From the NCBI RefSeq assembly GCF_902364365.1, contig NZ_CABJDN010000002.1, positions 434,155 to 498,154 of the forward strand: a DNA stretch of 64,000 nucleotides, read 5' to 3'. This DNA is from Bacteroides intestinalis (lineage in GTDB: Bacteria; Bacteroidota; Bacteroidia; Bacteroidales; Bacteroidaceae). The notes under the pieces were generated by a model that saw nothing but the letters and a program-made list of their open reading frames with translations, was not told where the DNA came from and made no database searches. Each line of letters opens with the position of its first letter. Positions within the stretch are counted from its first letter, which is position 1. This document shows positions 45,160-54,402 of this stretch, one piece after another. Made by a program: the position numbers and the translations under genes.

Positions 45160-47238
45160 ATGAAAAAGCAAATCTTCACCCTACTTTGTGCATACCTGAT
45201 GAGCGGAATGCTCTTTGCACAGTCCACTTGGTTCAATGACAAAGACCTCACCCTGACCGGTGTCTACTACTATCCCGAACATTGGGACGAAAACCAATGG
45301 GAACGTGACTTCAAGCAGATGCATGACTTAGGTTTTGAGTTCACCCACTTTGCCGAGTTTGCCTGGGCGCAACTGGAACCGGAAGAAGGCAAATATGACT
45401 TCGCCTGGCTGGACAAGGCAATCGCTTTGGCAGACAAGTACAAACTAAAAGTAGTGATGTGTACTTCTACCGCTACCCCACCCGTGTGGTTAAGTCGTAA
45501 ATATCCTGAAATCCTGATTAAGCATGAAGATGGTACAATCCTCGACCACGGTGCCCGCCAGCATGCTTCATTCGCTTCTCCACGGTATCGGGAACTTGCC
45601 TACAAAATGATAGAAAAGCTGGCACAACATTATGGCAATGATCCCCGCATCGTAGGCTGGCAGCTTGATAACGAACCTGCCGTACAGTTCGATTATAATG
45701 AGGTGGCAGAAGTAGCATTCCGCAACTTCCTGAAAAACAAGTATCACAATACTATCAAAGAACTGAATGATGCCTGGGGTACTGCTTTCTGGAGTGAAGT
45801 TTATTCGACCTTTGACGAAATCACCCTTCCCAAGACTGCCCAGATGTTTATGAACCATCATCAAATACTGGATTACCGACGCTTTGCCGCCGGACAAACC
45901 AATGACTTCCTGAACGAACAATGCCTGCTGATTAAGAAGCATGCCCGCAACCAATGGATTACCACCAATTATATCCCCAACTATGATGAAGGCCATATCG
46001 GTGGAAGTCCCGACCTGGATTTCGTAAGCTACACCCGCTACATGGTTTATGGCGACAACGAAGGCATCGGACGTCGCGGATACCGGGTGGGAAATCCGTT
46101 ACGCATTGCCTTTGCCAACGATTTCTTCCGCCCCGTGCAAGGAACTTACGGAGTAATGGAACTGCAACCGGGACAAGTAAATTGGGGAGGTATTAATCCA
46201 CAACCACTTCCCGGCGCTGTCCGCCTGTGGCTCTGGAGTGTATTTGCAGGAGGAAGCGACTTTATTTGTACGTACCGTTACCGCCAGCCGCTTTACGGAA
46301 CAGAGCAGTACCATTACGGAATTGCCAACACAGACGGTACTACCATCACCCCCGGAGGACATGAATTCGAACAATTCATCAAAGAAGTGAAACAACTGCG
46401 TACACAGGCAAAAGCACGTGATGTGAAACCCACCGATTACCAAGCCCGTCGCACCGCCATACTTTTCAATCACGAAAATGCATGGAGCATCGAACGTCAG
46501 AAGCAGAACCGTACCTGGAATACGATGGCACACATTGACAAGTATTACCGTACGCTAAAAAGCTTCGGAGCTCCGGTCGATATCATTAATGAAAGCAAAG
46601 ACCTGTCACAGTATCCGGTAGTCATTGCTCCTGCCTATCAGATGGCAGACAAAGCATTGGTAGACCGTTGGACTGAATACGTAAAGAATGGCGGTAATCT
46701 GGTATTAACCTGCCGTACAGCACAGAAAGACCGTTACGGCCGTCTGCCCGAAGCACCTTTCGGTTCGCTGATCTATGATTTGACGGGAAATGAAATGGAG
46801 TTTTACGACCTTCTGCTCCCCGAAGAACCGGGAAAGTTTGTGATGGATGGTAAAGAATACCCCTGGAATACCTGGGGAGAGATACTGAAACCGGGTAAGG
46901 ATTGCCAGACCTGGGGAAAGTATATCGAAGAATTTTATGAAGGAAAACCAGCCATTACTACCCGCAAACTTGGTAAAGGTACTATCACTTATGTAGGAAT
47001 CGACAGCACGGACGGAACCTTAGAAAGAGATGTACTCAAAAAGCTCTATGCAAAACTGAATATATCTGTAATGGATCTGCCGTATGGAGTAACGATGGAA
47101 TATCGCAACGGTTTGGGAATAGTTCTCAATTATGGCGACAAGCCCTATCACTTCAATCTTCCTGCAGGAGCCAAAACTTTGATAGGAACAACAGATATTC
47201 CGACAGCAGGAGTACTGGTATTTGCAACAAAGCAATAG
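45160..47238 (+). CDS. GH42 beta-galactosidase
   Basis: A 692-residue secreted protein (signal ending LFA-QST). The TIM barrel carries YYPEHWDENQWERD near the start, the acid/base Glu in GWQLDNEPAVQ (about 168) and the nucleophile Glu in GVMELQPGQVNWG (about 331). A trimerisation/beta-sandwich part follows. It removes beta-linked galactose, most plausibly from rhamnogalacturonan-I or galactan side chains given its neighbours. It is divergent from the DUF4450-GH28-GH105 genes and 36 bases before the SGNH gene. Confidence 0.94.
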   Translation: MKKQIFTLLCAYLMSGMLFAQSTWFNDKDLTLTGVYYYPEHWDENQWERDFKQMHDLGFEFTHFAEFAWAQLEPEEGKYDFAWLDKAIALADKYKLKVVMCTSTATPPVWLSRKYPEILIKHEDGTILDHGARQHASFASPRYRELAYKMIEKLAQHYGNDPRIVGWQLDNEPAVQFDYNEVAEVAFRNFLKNKYHNTIKELNDAWGTAFWSEVYSTFDEITLPKTAQMFMNHHQILDYRRFAAGQTNDFLNEQCLLIKKHARNQWITTNYIPNYDEGHIGGSPDLDFVSYTRYMVYGDNEGIGRRGYRVGNPLRIAFANDFFRPVQGTYGVMELQPGQVNWGGINPQPLPGAVRLWLWSVFAGGSDFICTYRYRQPLYGTEQYHYGIANTDGTTITPGGHEFEQFIKEVKQLRTQAKARDVKPTDYQARRTAILFNHENAWSIERQKQNRTWNTMAHIDKYYRTLKSFGAPVDIINESKDLSQYPVVIAPAYQMADKALVDRWTEYVKNGGNLVLTCRTAQKDRYGRLPEAPFGSLIYDLTGNEMEFYDLLLPEEPGKFVMDGKEYPWNTWGEILKPGKDCQTWGKYIEEFYEGKPAITTRKLGKGTITYVGIDSTDGTLERDVLKKLYAKLNISVMDLPYGVTMEYRNGLGIVLNYGDKPYHFNLPAGAKTLIGTTDIPTAGVLVFATKQ

Positions 47239-47274
47239 TTTAAGCCGCACATCTATTTATACACAATAAGTATC

Positions 47275-47955
47275 ATGAGAAAGAAACTATTATTTATCAT
47301 CTTCTGCCTGTCCGCCCTCACGGGATTCGCACAGACAGCAAACACTCACCCGCAAGCGGATGATCTGAAAGGAAAACGTATCGGAGTCATTGGTGACAGC
47401 TATGTGAAGAACCACAAAGAACCTGTTGAAAATACCTGGCACTACGCTTTTGCCCAAAAACATGGCATGGAATACTTCAATTATGGCAGGAATGGGAATA
47501 GCATTGCTTATTCCAGCCCGCGCTGGGGCGAGGCCATGTACATAAGATATAAAGAGATGGCAGACAACCTCGACTATGTTATCGTAATCGGAGGACATAA
47601 CGATGCTTTCAAACTCGATTCCATCGGAGGGATAGATAACTTCAAGGCTAAGCTGGAAATACTCTGCAAAGGACTCGTAGAGAAATATCCCACAGCCAAA
47701 ATATTCTTCTTTACCCGATGGAACTGTAAGGACTTCAAGGGAAGTGACTCCGAGAAAGTGATAGACGCCATGGTGGAAGTCTGCGGTAATTACAGCATTC
47801 CCATCTTTGATTGCGCCAGGAAGGGAGGCATCTATGCCGACAATGATGCTTTCAGGAAAATATATTTCCAGGGAGAGAAGGACACGGCACATCTGAATGC
47901 AAAAGGCCATGCCCGCTTCCTGAAAGTAGCGGAAAACTTTATATTACAGTATTAA
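47275..47955 (+). CDS. SGNH/GDSL-family hydrolase
   Basis: A 226-residue secreted protein (signal ending GFAQ-TAN). SGNH blocks are visible: RIGVIGDSYVKNH with the nucleophile Ser (about 41), GRNGNS, IVIGGHNDAF, and KDTAHLNAKGHARF with the Asp/His pair near the C-terminus. It is probably a carbohydrate esterase. The position 36 bases after GH42 suggests a deacetylation role in pectin breakdown. It converges with the macroglobulin-like gene 15 bases downstream. Confidence 0.87.
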   Translation: MRKKLLFIIFCLSALTGFAQTANTHPQADDLKGKRIGVIGDSYVKNHKEPVENTWHYAFAQKHGMEYFNYGRNGNSIAYSSPRWGEAMYIRYKEMADNLDYVIVIGGHNDAFKLDSIGGIDNFKAKLEILCKGLVEKYPTAKIFFFTRWNCKDFKGSDSEKVIDAMVEVCGNYSIPIFDCARKGGIYADNDAFRKIYFQGEKDTAHLNAKGHARFLKVAENFILQY

Positions 47956-47970
47956 GACGAATGGTGTATT

Positions 47971-49593
47971 TTATTTCACCACAAATTCACTTTGTATCTT
48001 AACCGCTTCACCCTTATCCGTGATTCCCTGCAAAGTCACCACATAAGTTCCTTTCATATCCGATGTATAGAAACTAACGGCATCCGTCGTAAGAGTTATA
48101 TCCGGATTCCAATAAAGTGTATGACGGAAATCAGGAATACGGGATGTTAGTTGTTCTTCCGAATCATATGCCGGAGTCATAAAAACAGGCCGGTTCTGAG
48201 GAAACTCATAAGCAAACAACTGGGAATTCTCATCCAGACGCAGTCCGGGGAGAGTTCCCTTATGTGTAATCAATGAAACGATTCCCTCATACAGCTTACC
48301 ACCAAATGTATACCTGCCACTATATTGGTGGATATAATGCAATAAGCGCGCATTGTAATCCAATACCGTTTCATGGTTTTCAATGGGAACTCCATCTATC
48401 AGCACTAACGCTTTCAAACTACTGAATCGTTTAATATCTTCCTGCAATATTCTGATAATGGTTTCACCTTCTACCTTACTTACGCGTACTCCCATCACAA
48501 ACTCTATAAAGGCCTCACGTACTGTATTGAAACGAACGTACTCATCCAGATTATAACTGATCGAAGGAGAAAAATTATGTAACTGTTCCAATATACTCTG
48601 ATTCTGAGTGGAATCTACCGGCAGAATAGCATGCAACTGCGCTCCGATACTACGTTCTATCAGTGCTTCTTCGTCGTATGCCAAACGTAATTCAGGAAGA
48701 CTTTCGGGTAATAATCCGGCAAAAGGAGAGACTACTTCCAATCTGCCCGGACGTCCTCTTTCCGGCAAAGCCGTCAACACGACATCCTGCATATTCGTGA
48801 TTCCGGAAGTATAAAAAACATAAGTACCATCGGGCTGTAGTTGCCCATCGAAGATCCGTATGTCCTTACCTACACATGATAACCGTGCATCCACTGAATC
48901 GGCAGATGCCCCTATTAATTTTCCGGTCACTATATGTCCTTCACATTCGGCAATAAGATGAGCAGATGAACCGGTATTCGTTTTTTGCAAACTCCCCAGG
49001 GATGGGAAAAGTGGTAATGTGCAGTCTTTCCTCACCACAGATAAAGTCAGATCCCGCATATTATCCGGTAATCCCGACAGCTTCAATGTTACCTTACTAC
49101 GATTACCATATACAGATTTTTCTGTTAATGAACGTAACGAAGAAGCCGGCAGATTTTCGGAGATCCGTAAAATAGAATCTGTTAGTAACTCTACATCATC
49201 TTCCTCCGTAGCCTGATTAGCATTCAGTACGGCAATGTATTTTCCGGGGAAACAATCTTCCGACCGATTTCTCATGTAGCGAGTATACGCCATAAGCTGA
49301 TAAGTGCCCGAATGCATGGTTTGAGGAAATTTGATACGTCCCCATCCCACCCCATTTTTCAAGGCTATTTTTCCTTGTGCATACGCCTGATGCGTATCAC
49401 TGATTTCGACATAAGCCACCTTGCTTATCTGACTTTCACGCTGCAATGAATCGGTCACACAAACCTTTATCCACATGTCTTCTCCTGCCAGATAATTGTC
49501 TTTATCTGTATATATTCGCATATGTTCAGTAGTCTGAGCCTGCAAGGTCAACACTGAAACTAAACAAACGATGATAGATATAATTTTTCTCAT
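47971..49593 (-). CDS. Secreted macroglobulin-like protein with TonB-plug-like C-terminus
   Basis: A 540-residue secreted protein (signal ending LTLQA-QTT). The N-terminal part looks like an alpha-2-macroglobulin MG2-type domain (EHMRIYTDKDNYLAGEDMWIKVCV, SGTYQLMAYTRYMRN). Further beta-rich domains follow. At about 390-450 there is a segment reminiscent of a TonB receptor plug (LVLIDGVPIENHE, YEGIVSLITHKG), but no barrel follows. The function is unknown. It is the last gene of the TonB receptor / DUF4249 operon, 12 bases after the DUF4249 gene. Confidence 0.7.
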   Translation of the reverse strand: MRKIISIIVCLVSVLTLQAQTTEHMRIYTDKDNYLAGEDMWIKVCVTDSLQRESQISKVAYVEISDTHQAYAQGKIALKNGVGWGRIKFPQTMHSGTYQLMAYTRYMRNRSEDCFPGKYIAVLNANQATEEDDVELLTDSILRISENLPASSLRSLTEKSVYGNRSKVTLKLSGLPDNMRDLTLSVVRKDCTLPLFPSLGSLQKTNTGSSAHLIAECEGHIVTGKLIGASADSVDARLSCVGKDIRIFDGQLQPDGTYVFYTSGITNMQDVVLTALPERGRPGRLEVVSPFAGLLPESLPELRLAYDEEALIERSIGAQLHAILPVDSTQNQSILEQLHNFSPSISYNLDEYVRFNTVREAFIEFVMGVRVSKVEGETIIRILQEDIKRFSSLKALVLIDGVPIENHETVLDYNARLLHYIHQYSGRYTFGGKLYEGIVSLITHKGTLPGLRLDENSQLFAYEFPQNRPVFMTPAYDSEEQLTSRIPDFRHTLYWNPDITLTTDAVSFYTSDMKGTYVVTLQGITDKGEAVKIQSEFVVK

Positions 49594-49605
49594 AATACTC
49601 TGGTA

Positions 49606-50754
49606 TTAATAATCCCTGTCCGGTAACGGCCAGAAAGAAGGTTTATTGAGAGTTGCACCTAAATCGCGAATATCCGTACACCCTTTTTTAGCCCACTCAT
49701 AACCTAACATATCCAAATAAGCAATGCGATATCCTTCCATATACAAATCACGGTTACTTTTACCTTCCGTATCTTCCAAAAGATTACAGTCGTACGTATT
49801 GTCATACTGTATCTCACTGTTCGAAATATAAAGGCGGTACTCACTTACATTCATATTGACTCCCACATAGCCTATTGCCTGCTTATCCGGATTACTACAA
49901 GTGATATTGGTAGGCAGTTCCGACGGTTGCGGAGTAAACAGTCCTCCCATATCTTCACTCAATTTCGCCTTATTCTCATAATATTCAAACTCTCCTTTCG
50001 ATAAGGCTCTTTGCTTCATCAACGTACTATAATAATACGAAACCCTGAGATTGTTGGAAGCAATAAAATAGATTTTCTTATCCTTTATCAAATTAGTCAC
50101 ATTCGATTCTGTAGAACCCACAAGCGTTTTGTTCGATTCTGCATGGGTCCAGCCTCGTGCAAAGGGAGCCTTTTCATAAGTCGTCACATCATCTGTCACC
50201 GGATCATAGAACCATTGGACATAAAATGCCGTCCTCACCTCCCAGTCTTCCTCATAAGACCAAAGATAATAAGCAGGTTCATTACCCTTTGCTGCTTGTG
50301 TGGAAAGGTAGATGTAGATATTCCCGTAGTCTTCCGGCTGATTAAAAGTAACACTCTCTATGGCCGCAGTCTCTATCGGATGCTGAAGTTCAGAGGTATA
50401 TGTATCCCCCTCGTACACAATCTCCGCTCCATAACGTATTTGTTGATTCAAAGGACCTATCTGTACCTGATAGCGTCCGTTACCCATGGATACCCCCTTT
50501 ATACGCGAACCATCATCTCCCACAACACTGACATCAGCTACTATCTGGTTATAATCCCCGGGGATACTTTCTTCGTTTAGAGAAAAGGTACGACTCAGTG
50601 AAAATACGACAGTACTATCTGATATGATATTTCCTTCCACCACCAGTAGCCCTACACTACCATCCGGAAGTTTTGCATCAAACTTATCAATGCAATTACT
50701 TAAAGTGATCCATAGCAAACTTGCCAGGACTAATATATTCGTTCTTCTCTTCAT
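49606..50754 (-). CDS. DUF4249 outer-membrane lipoprotein
   Basis: A 382-residue lipoprotein (lipobox LSNC followed by IDKFD). The N-terminal block (LLVVEGNIISDSTVVFSLSRTF) and later GEIVYEGDTYTSEL-like strands are typical of DUF4249. These lipoproteins are usually encoded next to a TonB-dependent receptor and are thought to be its surface partner; the ligand is unknown. It lies 6 bases after the receptor gene. Confidence 0.82.
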   Translation of the reverse strand: MKRRTNILVLASLLWITLSNCIDKFDAKLPDGSVGLLVVEGNIISDSTVVFSLSRTFSLNEESIPGDYNQIVADVSVVGDDGSRIKGVSMGNGRYQVQIGPLNQQIRYGAEIVYEGDTYTSELQHPIETAAIESVTFNQPEDYGNIYIYLSTQAAKGNEPAYYLWSYEEDWEVRTAFYVQWFYDPVTDDVTTYEKAPFARGWTHAESNKTLVGSTESNVTNLIKDKKIYFIASNNLRVSYYYSTLMKQRALSKGEFEYYENKAKLSEDMGGLFTPQPSELPTNITCSNPDKQAIGYVGVNMNVSEYRLYISNSEIQYDNTYDCNLLEDTEGKSNRDLYMEGYRIAYLDMLGYEWAKKGCTDIRDLGATLNKPSFWPLPDRDY

Positions 50755-50760
50755 ACCTCT

Positions 50761-53493
50761 TTAGAATTTAATGTTATAAGTGACAAAAGGAATAGGTGCT
50801 CCGAAAATAGACATTTTGTATCCTTGTATCTTACCCTTTTCGGACACATAATAAATGGAGTAGACATTCTTCCTTCCGGTCAGGTTGTAGATACCGAAAG
50901 AAATAGAGCTATGCGTCAATAAAGTCAAATGATGGCTTGGCTCCACATTGAAGGCAAGATCGAGGCGGAAATAATCGGGAACCCGGTAGCTATTGCGGTC
51001 CGTATAATAAACCTGCATCTTCTTCAGACCTTGATCATAATATTGTCCGGCAGGAATCGTAGTTGGACGTCCCGTACTGTAATCCATATTGAAAGACAGG
51101 CTGTAGCGACGGGTAAATTTATAGTTTCCTACCAGTTTGAAGTCATGTGGCTTGTCATATTCCGTCGGATACCATTCGCCATTATTCACAGGACGTGCAA
51201 TGCGCGGATCATTCTGGCGCAGGAAAGTACGAGAATATGTATAGCTTGCCCATCCGTTCAACTTACCGGATGGTTTCTTTACCTGGAACTCAACACCATA
51301 AGCATACCCTTCTGTGTTAATCACATCTGTTTCCAAATGATGGTTCATCACCAACTTTGCTGAACTGCGATAGTCCAGATAATCATTCAGTTTCTTGTAG
51401 TACCCCTCTACCGATAGCTCTAACATCTGACCGGGCGTGTTGTAATATGCTCCGGCAGCCAGCTGCCAGCCATTCTGAGGTTTTATGTTCGTATCACTCA
51501 GCTTCCAGGTATCTGTAGGCGACATAATGGTGGTATTCGACACTTTATGAATATACTGCCGCATTGTATTAAAGCCTGCCTTGACAGAGAAATCATCATT
51601 GAAAGCATACCGGGCAGACAATCTGAATTCCGGTCCCTGGTAAGTCTTAACCACTTTTCCGTTACCAACCGATATTGAGTCAACGACAGTAGTGGAAGAA
51701 GGCAGCATACCATCCTGATAAGTACGGTAAGTACGCGGCCCCATCAGGTTGAACATGGAATAACGAATACCTGCATTTACAGATAACTTAGAAGTTACCT
51801 CCCACTGGTCTCCGATGTAAATAGCACTTTCCAATGCTTTATCCTTTTGAAGCTGATCGAGCCTAACCAGCGAGTTCTCATGTAACGGCTCGTAAGTTCC
51901 CGAATTTATATTGTAGAACTGGCTCATAAGGCCGAAATTCAACGTATGGTTATCGTCTATTTTGTAGCTGAAATCCGCTTTCCCAAACCACTGATTAATG
52001 GCAAACGACAACCGTGCAGCCGCTGTTTCTTCCACAGTTTCATCATTCCGGTAATCATAATGGTCATAACCGAAAGAGAAATTTCCCGTTAGTTTCTCTG
52101 AGAATATACTTCTCCAGTTGGCAGAGAAGTTCATATTGTTATAGGCATACTTCTGATTATCGTTAAAAGCGAAACGGTCATGGCTGTAATAACCATATAT
52201 ATTTAATTTATTACGCTCATTCAAAGTATGTGAGAATACACCACCCAAATCATAGAATCCGGCTTTACCATCGCGATAACCACTCTTTTCAGGTAACACC
52301 TTCATCATCCAGTCCGAGTAAGTGGTACGTCCGCTCAAAAGAAGCGATGTCTTTTCTTTAATGATTGGTATTTCAAGATTCAGTTTACTGGTCACCAGTC
52401 CGATACCCGCCGAACCTGTAAACTTCTCCTTACTGGCCTCTTTACTGGTTATATTCAGCACAGATGCAATACGTCCTCCATATTGGCTGGGAATACTACT
52501 TTTATAAAGTTCCGCATCCTTTATCATATCCGAATTGAAAGCTGTGAAGAAGCCAAACAAGTGATTCGGGTTATAAATCGTTCCATTATTCAGTAGTAAC
52601 AGATTTTGATCCGCCGCACTTCCACGCACATTGTAACCGCTAGACGCTTCTCCTACTGTCTTGATGCCCGGAAGTGTCTGAAGCATCTTCAGTATATCCA
52701 CTTCACCCATTGCAGTAGGGATATTCTTCAGTAAGCTGGGTTGGAATTTTTCCATTCCCAACTGAGTGCTTTTCACATTCTGCATACGTCCTGAAACAAT
52801 GATAACTTCGTCCAATAAATGATCCTCTTCTTCCAGTTCTATGTGAGTATTTCCTTCTCCATAGAGCATAAACTGCCGGCGAGTCTCCTTTATATTCAAT
52901 CCATTGATTTCAATCGTATTGTATCCGACAGGAAGCAGAATGGTAAAATTCCCCTGACGGTCGGTAGCAGTAGCAACCCACGGTTCACGATGAACAATAT
53001 TGATACCTTCCAGTTCCTGTCCTGTTTTAAAATCAGTTACTTTTCCATTCAGAAGAACAGTCGCCTCAGGAGAAGGTTTATACCTGTTTCCTATTTCATA
53101 TACCTTATTTTCAGAAGAAGACTTCACAATAGGAATAAAAGAAGAAACCTGTTCACTATCCTTTATCTGCTCCCCTTTCAGAACCGGAGTAAGAGTGGTA
53201 GATAAAAACGTCTCCGGCAAAATAAATATCTGATCGGCATAAACAGTGACTTTATAGCGTGTGGCAGCCAATGCCTGCCGCAAACTCTCGGCAGTAGGCT
53301 TCGATGTCTCAGACTTTTTCACCTTGAACGGGGTTGCAATCGTAGTATAAATACGGCAAGATGTGTTCTTTTCAACAGCATCCATCAGTTCAAAGATAGA
53401 AATGCTGTCTGTATTCTGCTGTTGTGCCAGCACTACGAAAGGGGATATAATAAACAGAATGACTGCTATATATCTTATTTTATATACTGTCAT
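50761..53493 (-). CDS. TonB-dependent receptor with STN and carboxypeptidase-like domains
   Basis: A 910-residue outer-membrane receptor. It has a signal peptide ending VVLAQ, an STN-like domain at about 30-100 (FELMDAVEKNTSCRIYT, RQALAATRYKVTVYADQIFIL), a carboxypeptidase-regulatory-like domain at about 150-225 (LNGKVTDFKTGQELEGINIV), a plug with LKMLQTLPGIKTVGEASSGYNVRGSAADQ, and a barrel ending PFVTYNIKF. It differs from SusC proteins and pairs with DUF4249 instead of SusD. The substrate is unknown; no sigma/anti-sigma pair is adjacent despite the STN-like domain. Confidence 0.88.
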   Translation of the reverse strand: MTVYKIRYIAVILFIISPFVVLAQQQNTDSISIFELMDAVEKNTSCRIYTTIATPFKVKKSETSKPTAESLRQALAATRYKVTVYADQIFILPETFLSTTLTPVLKGEQIKDSEQVSSFIPIVKSSSENKVYEIGNRYKPSPEATVLLNGKVTDFKTGQELEGINIVHREPWVATATDRQGNFTILLPVGYNTIEINGLNIKETRRQFMLYGEGNTHIELEEEDHLLDEVIIVSGRMQNVKSTQLGMEKFQPSLLKNIPTAMGEVDILKMLQTLPGIKTVGEASSGYNVRGSAADQNLLLLNNGTIYNPNHLFGFFTAFNSDMIKDAELYKSSIPSQYGGRIASVLNITSKEASKEKFTGSAGIGLVTSKLNLEIPIIKEKTSLLLSGRTTYSDWMMKVLPEKSGYRDGKAGFYDLGGVFSHTLNERNKLNIYGYYSHDRFAFNDNQKYAYNNMNFSANWRSIFSEKLTGNFSFGYDHYDYRNDETVEETAAARLSFAINQWFGKADFSYKIDDNHTLNFGLMSQFYNINSGTYEPLHENSLVRLDQLQKDKALESAIYIGDQWEVTSKLSVNAGIRYSMFNLMGPRTYRTYQDGMLPSSTTVVDSISVGNGKVVKTYQGPEFRLSARYAFNDDFSVKAGFNTMRQYIHKVSNTTIMSPTDTWKLSDTNIKPQNGWQLAAGAYYNTPGQMLELSVEGYYKKLNDYLDYRSSAKLVMNHHLETDVINTEGYAYGVEFQVKKPSGKLNGWASYTYSRTFLRQNDPRIARPVNNGEWYPTEYDKPHDFKLVGNYKFTRRYSLSFNMDYSTGRPTTIPAGQYYDQGLKKMQVYYTDRNSYRVPDYFRLDLAFNVEPSHHLTLLTHSSISFGIYNLTGRKNVYSIYYVSEKGKIQGYKMSIFGAPIPFVTYNIKF

Positions 53494-53495
53494 AA

Positions 53496-54185
53496 TTATT
53501 TCTTATTGATTAGAGAATCAGCATATTGGGTTAATGCAGTCAAAGCCTCTGCGCGGTAGAGAGTACTAAAGTTCAGAAAATGATCCTTTGCATATCTTTT
53601 CAATTGCTTTTTATGATCCGGAAAGAGCTTTAGGAAACTGGAACGTGAAGTCACTGTATATTCTACCCCCTCTTTAGAAAGCACAAAACGCACCACTTTA
53701 TCGAACTGTTTATAACTGATTCTATCCTTCTCTACGGATGCTCCCATCCTACACAAAACATACTGGGTCAATCCCATCTGTGGGCTATCATATAATTGTG
53801 CAGCAAAAGTATTGCCATGTGGAACAAACTTTTTATCTCCAATGACAAAGTAGTTAACTTTCCTCATATCGACCTCAAGAAGCAACCGCTTTTCAGGGGT
53901 AATCACAATCAGTTGTTTCTTAAAGGTGTCATACCGGAGCTGCATATCGGTATACAGTGATCCATCATAGCAAACTGCCCCTTCCTGAAATTCATCCGTA
54001 TCCCAATAAGGATGATTTATATAAAAGTAAGGGCTGTAGCTCACTTCTACTTTACTGGTATAAAGAGCTGCATAATCTCCCGCCGATTTTTTGAATTCAT
54101 CAAAAAGTGGCTGCTGCGTATACACCGGAGAAAGGATACAGAATGTGCATAACAGAATAAGTAGATGCGCTTTTCTAATATTCAT
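53496..54185 (-). CDS. Secreted protein of unknown function
   Basis: A 229-residue protein with a signal peptide (SPVYT-QQP). The mature part is beta-rich at first (GSLYTDMQLRYDTFKKQLIVITPEKRLL) and ends in a basic, helical stretch (LFPDHKKQLKRYAKDH). No family was recognised. It is 2 bases upstream of the TonB receptor gene and is the first gene of that four-gene operon, so it probably works with the receptor in the periplasm. Confidence 0.7.
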   Translation of the reverse strand: MNIRKAHLLILLCTFCILSPVYTQQPLFDEFKKSAGDYAALYTSKVEVSYSPYFYINHPYWDTDEFQEGAVCYDGSLYTDMQLRYDTFKKQLIVITPEKRLLLEVDMRKVNYFVIGDKKFVPHGNTFAAQLYDSPQMGLTQYVLCRMGASVEKDRISYKQFDKVVRFVLSKEGVEYTVTSRSSFLKLFPDHKKQLKRYAKDHFLNFSTLYRAEALTALTQYADSLINKK

Positions 54186-54317
54186 AAGATATTAAGATTA
54201 ACGGAAAGTTCTTTAATGGACTATTAGTTGTCTAAAGTAAGCAATATAGACGAACTTGATAACTATTAAGAGCACATATTTAGGTTTATTAAACAAATTA
54301 CCCATATTGGGCAAATG

Positions 54318-54354
54318 AAAAGGGCTGCCCCACCCATTTACGGAGAGACAGCCC
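54318..54354 (-). terminator. Terminator of the susC-susD operon
   Basis: On the minus strand GGGCTGTC and GGCAGCCC form a stem around a long loop, followed by TTTTCATTTG. It lies about 50 bases after the SusD stop. The rest of 54186-54402 shows no clear promoter box. Confidence 0.7.
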
Positions 54355-54402
54355 ATTACAAATCAATAAACCTATATTAGTCTAACCCTATTGTGAGATA
54401 AA

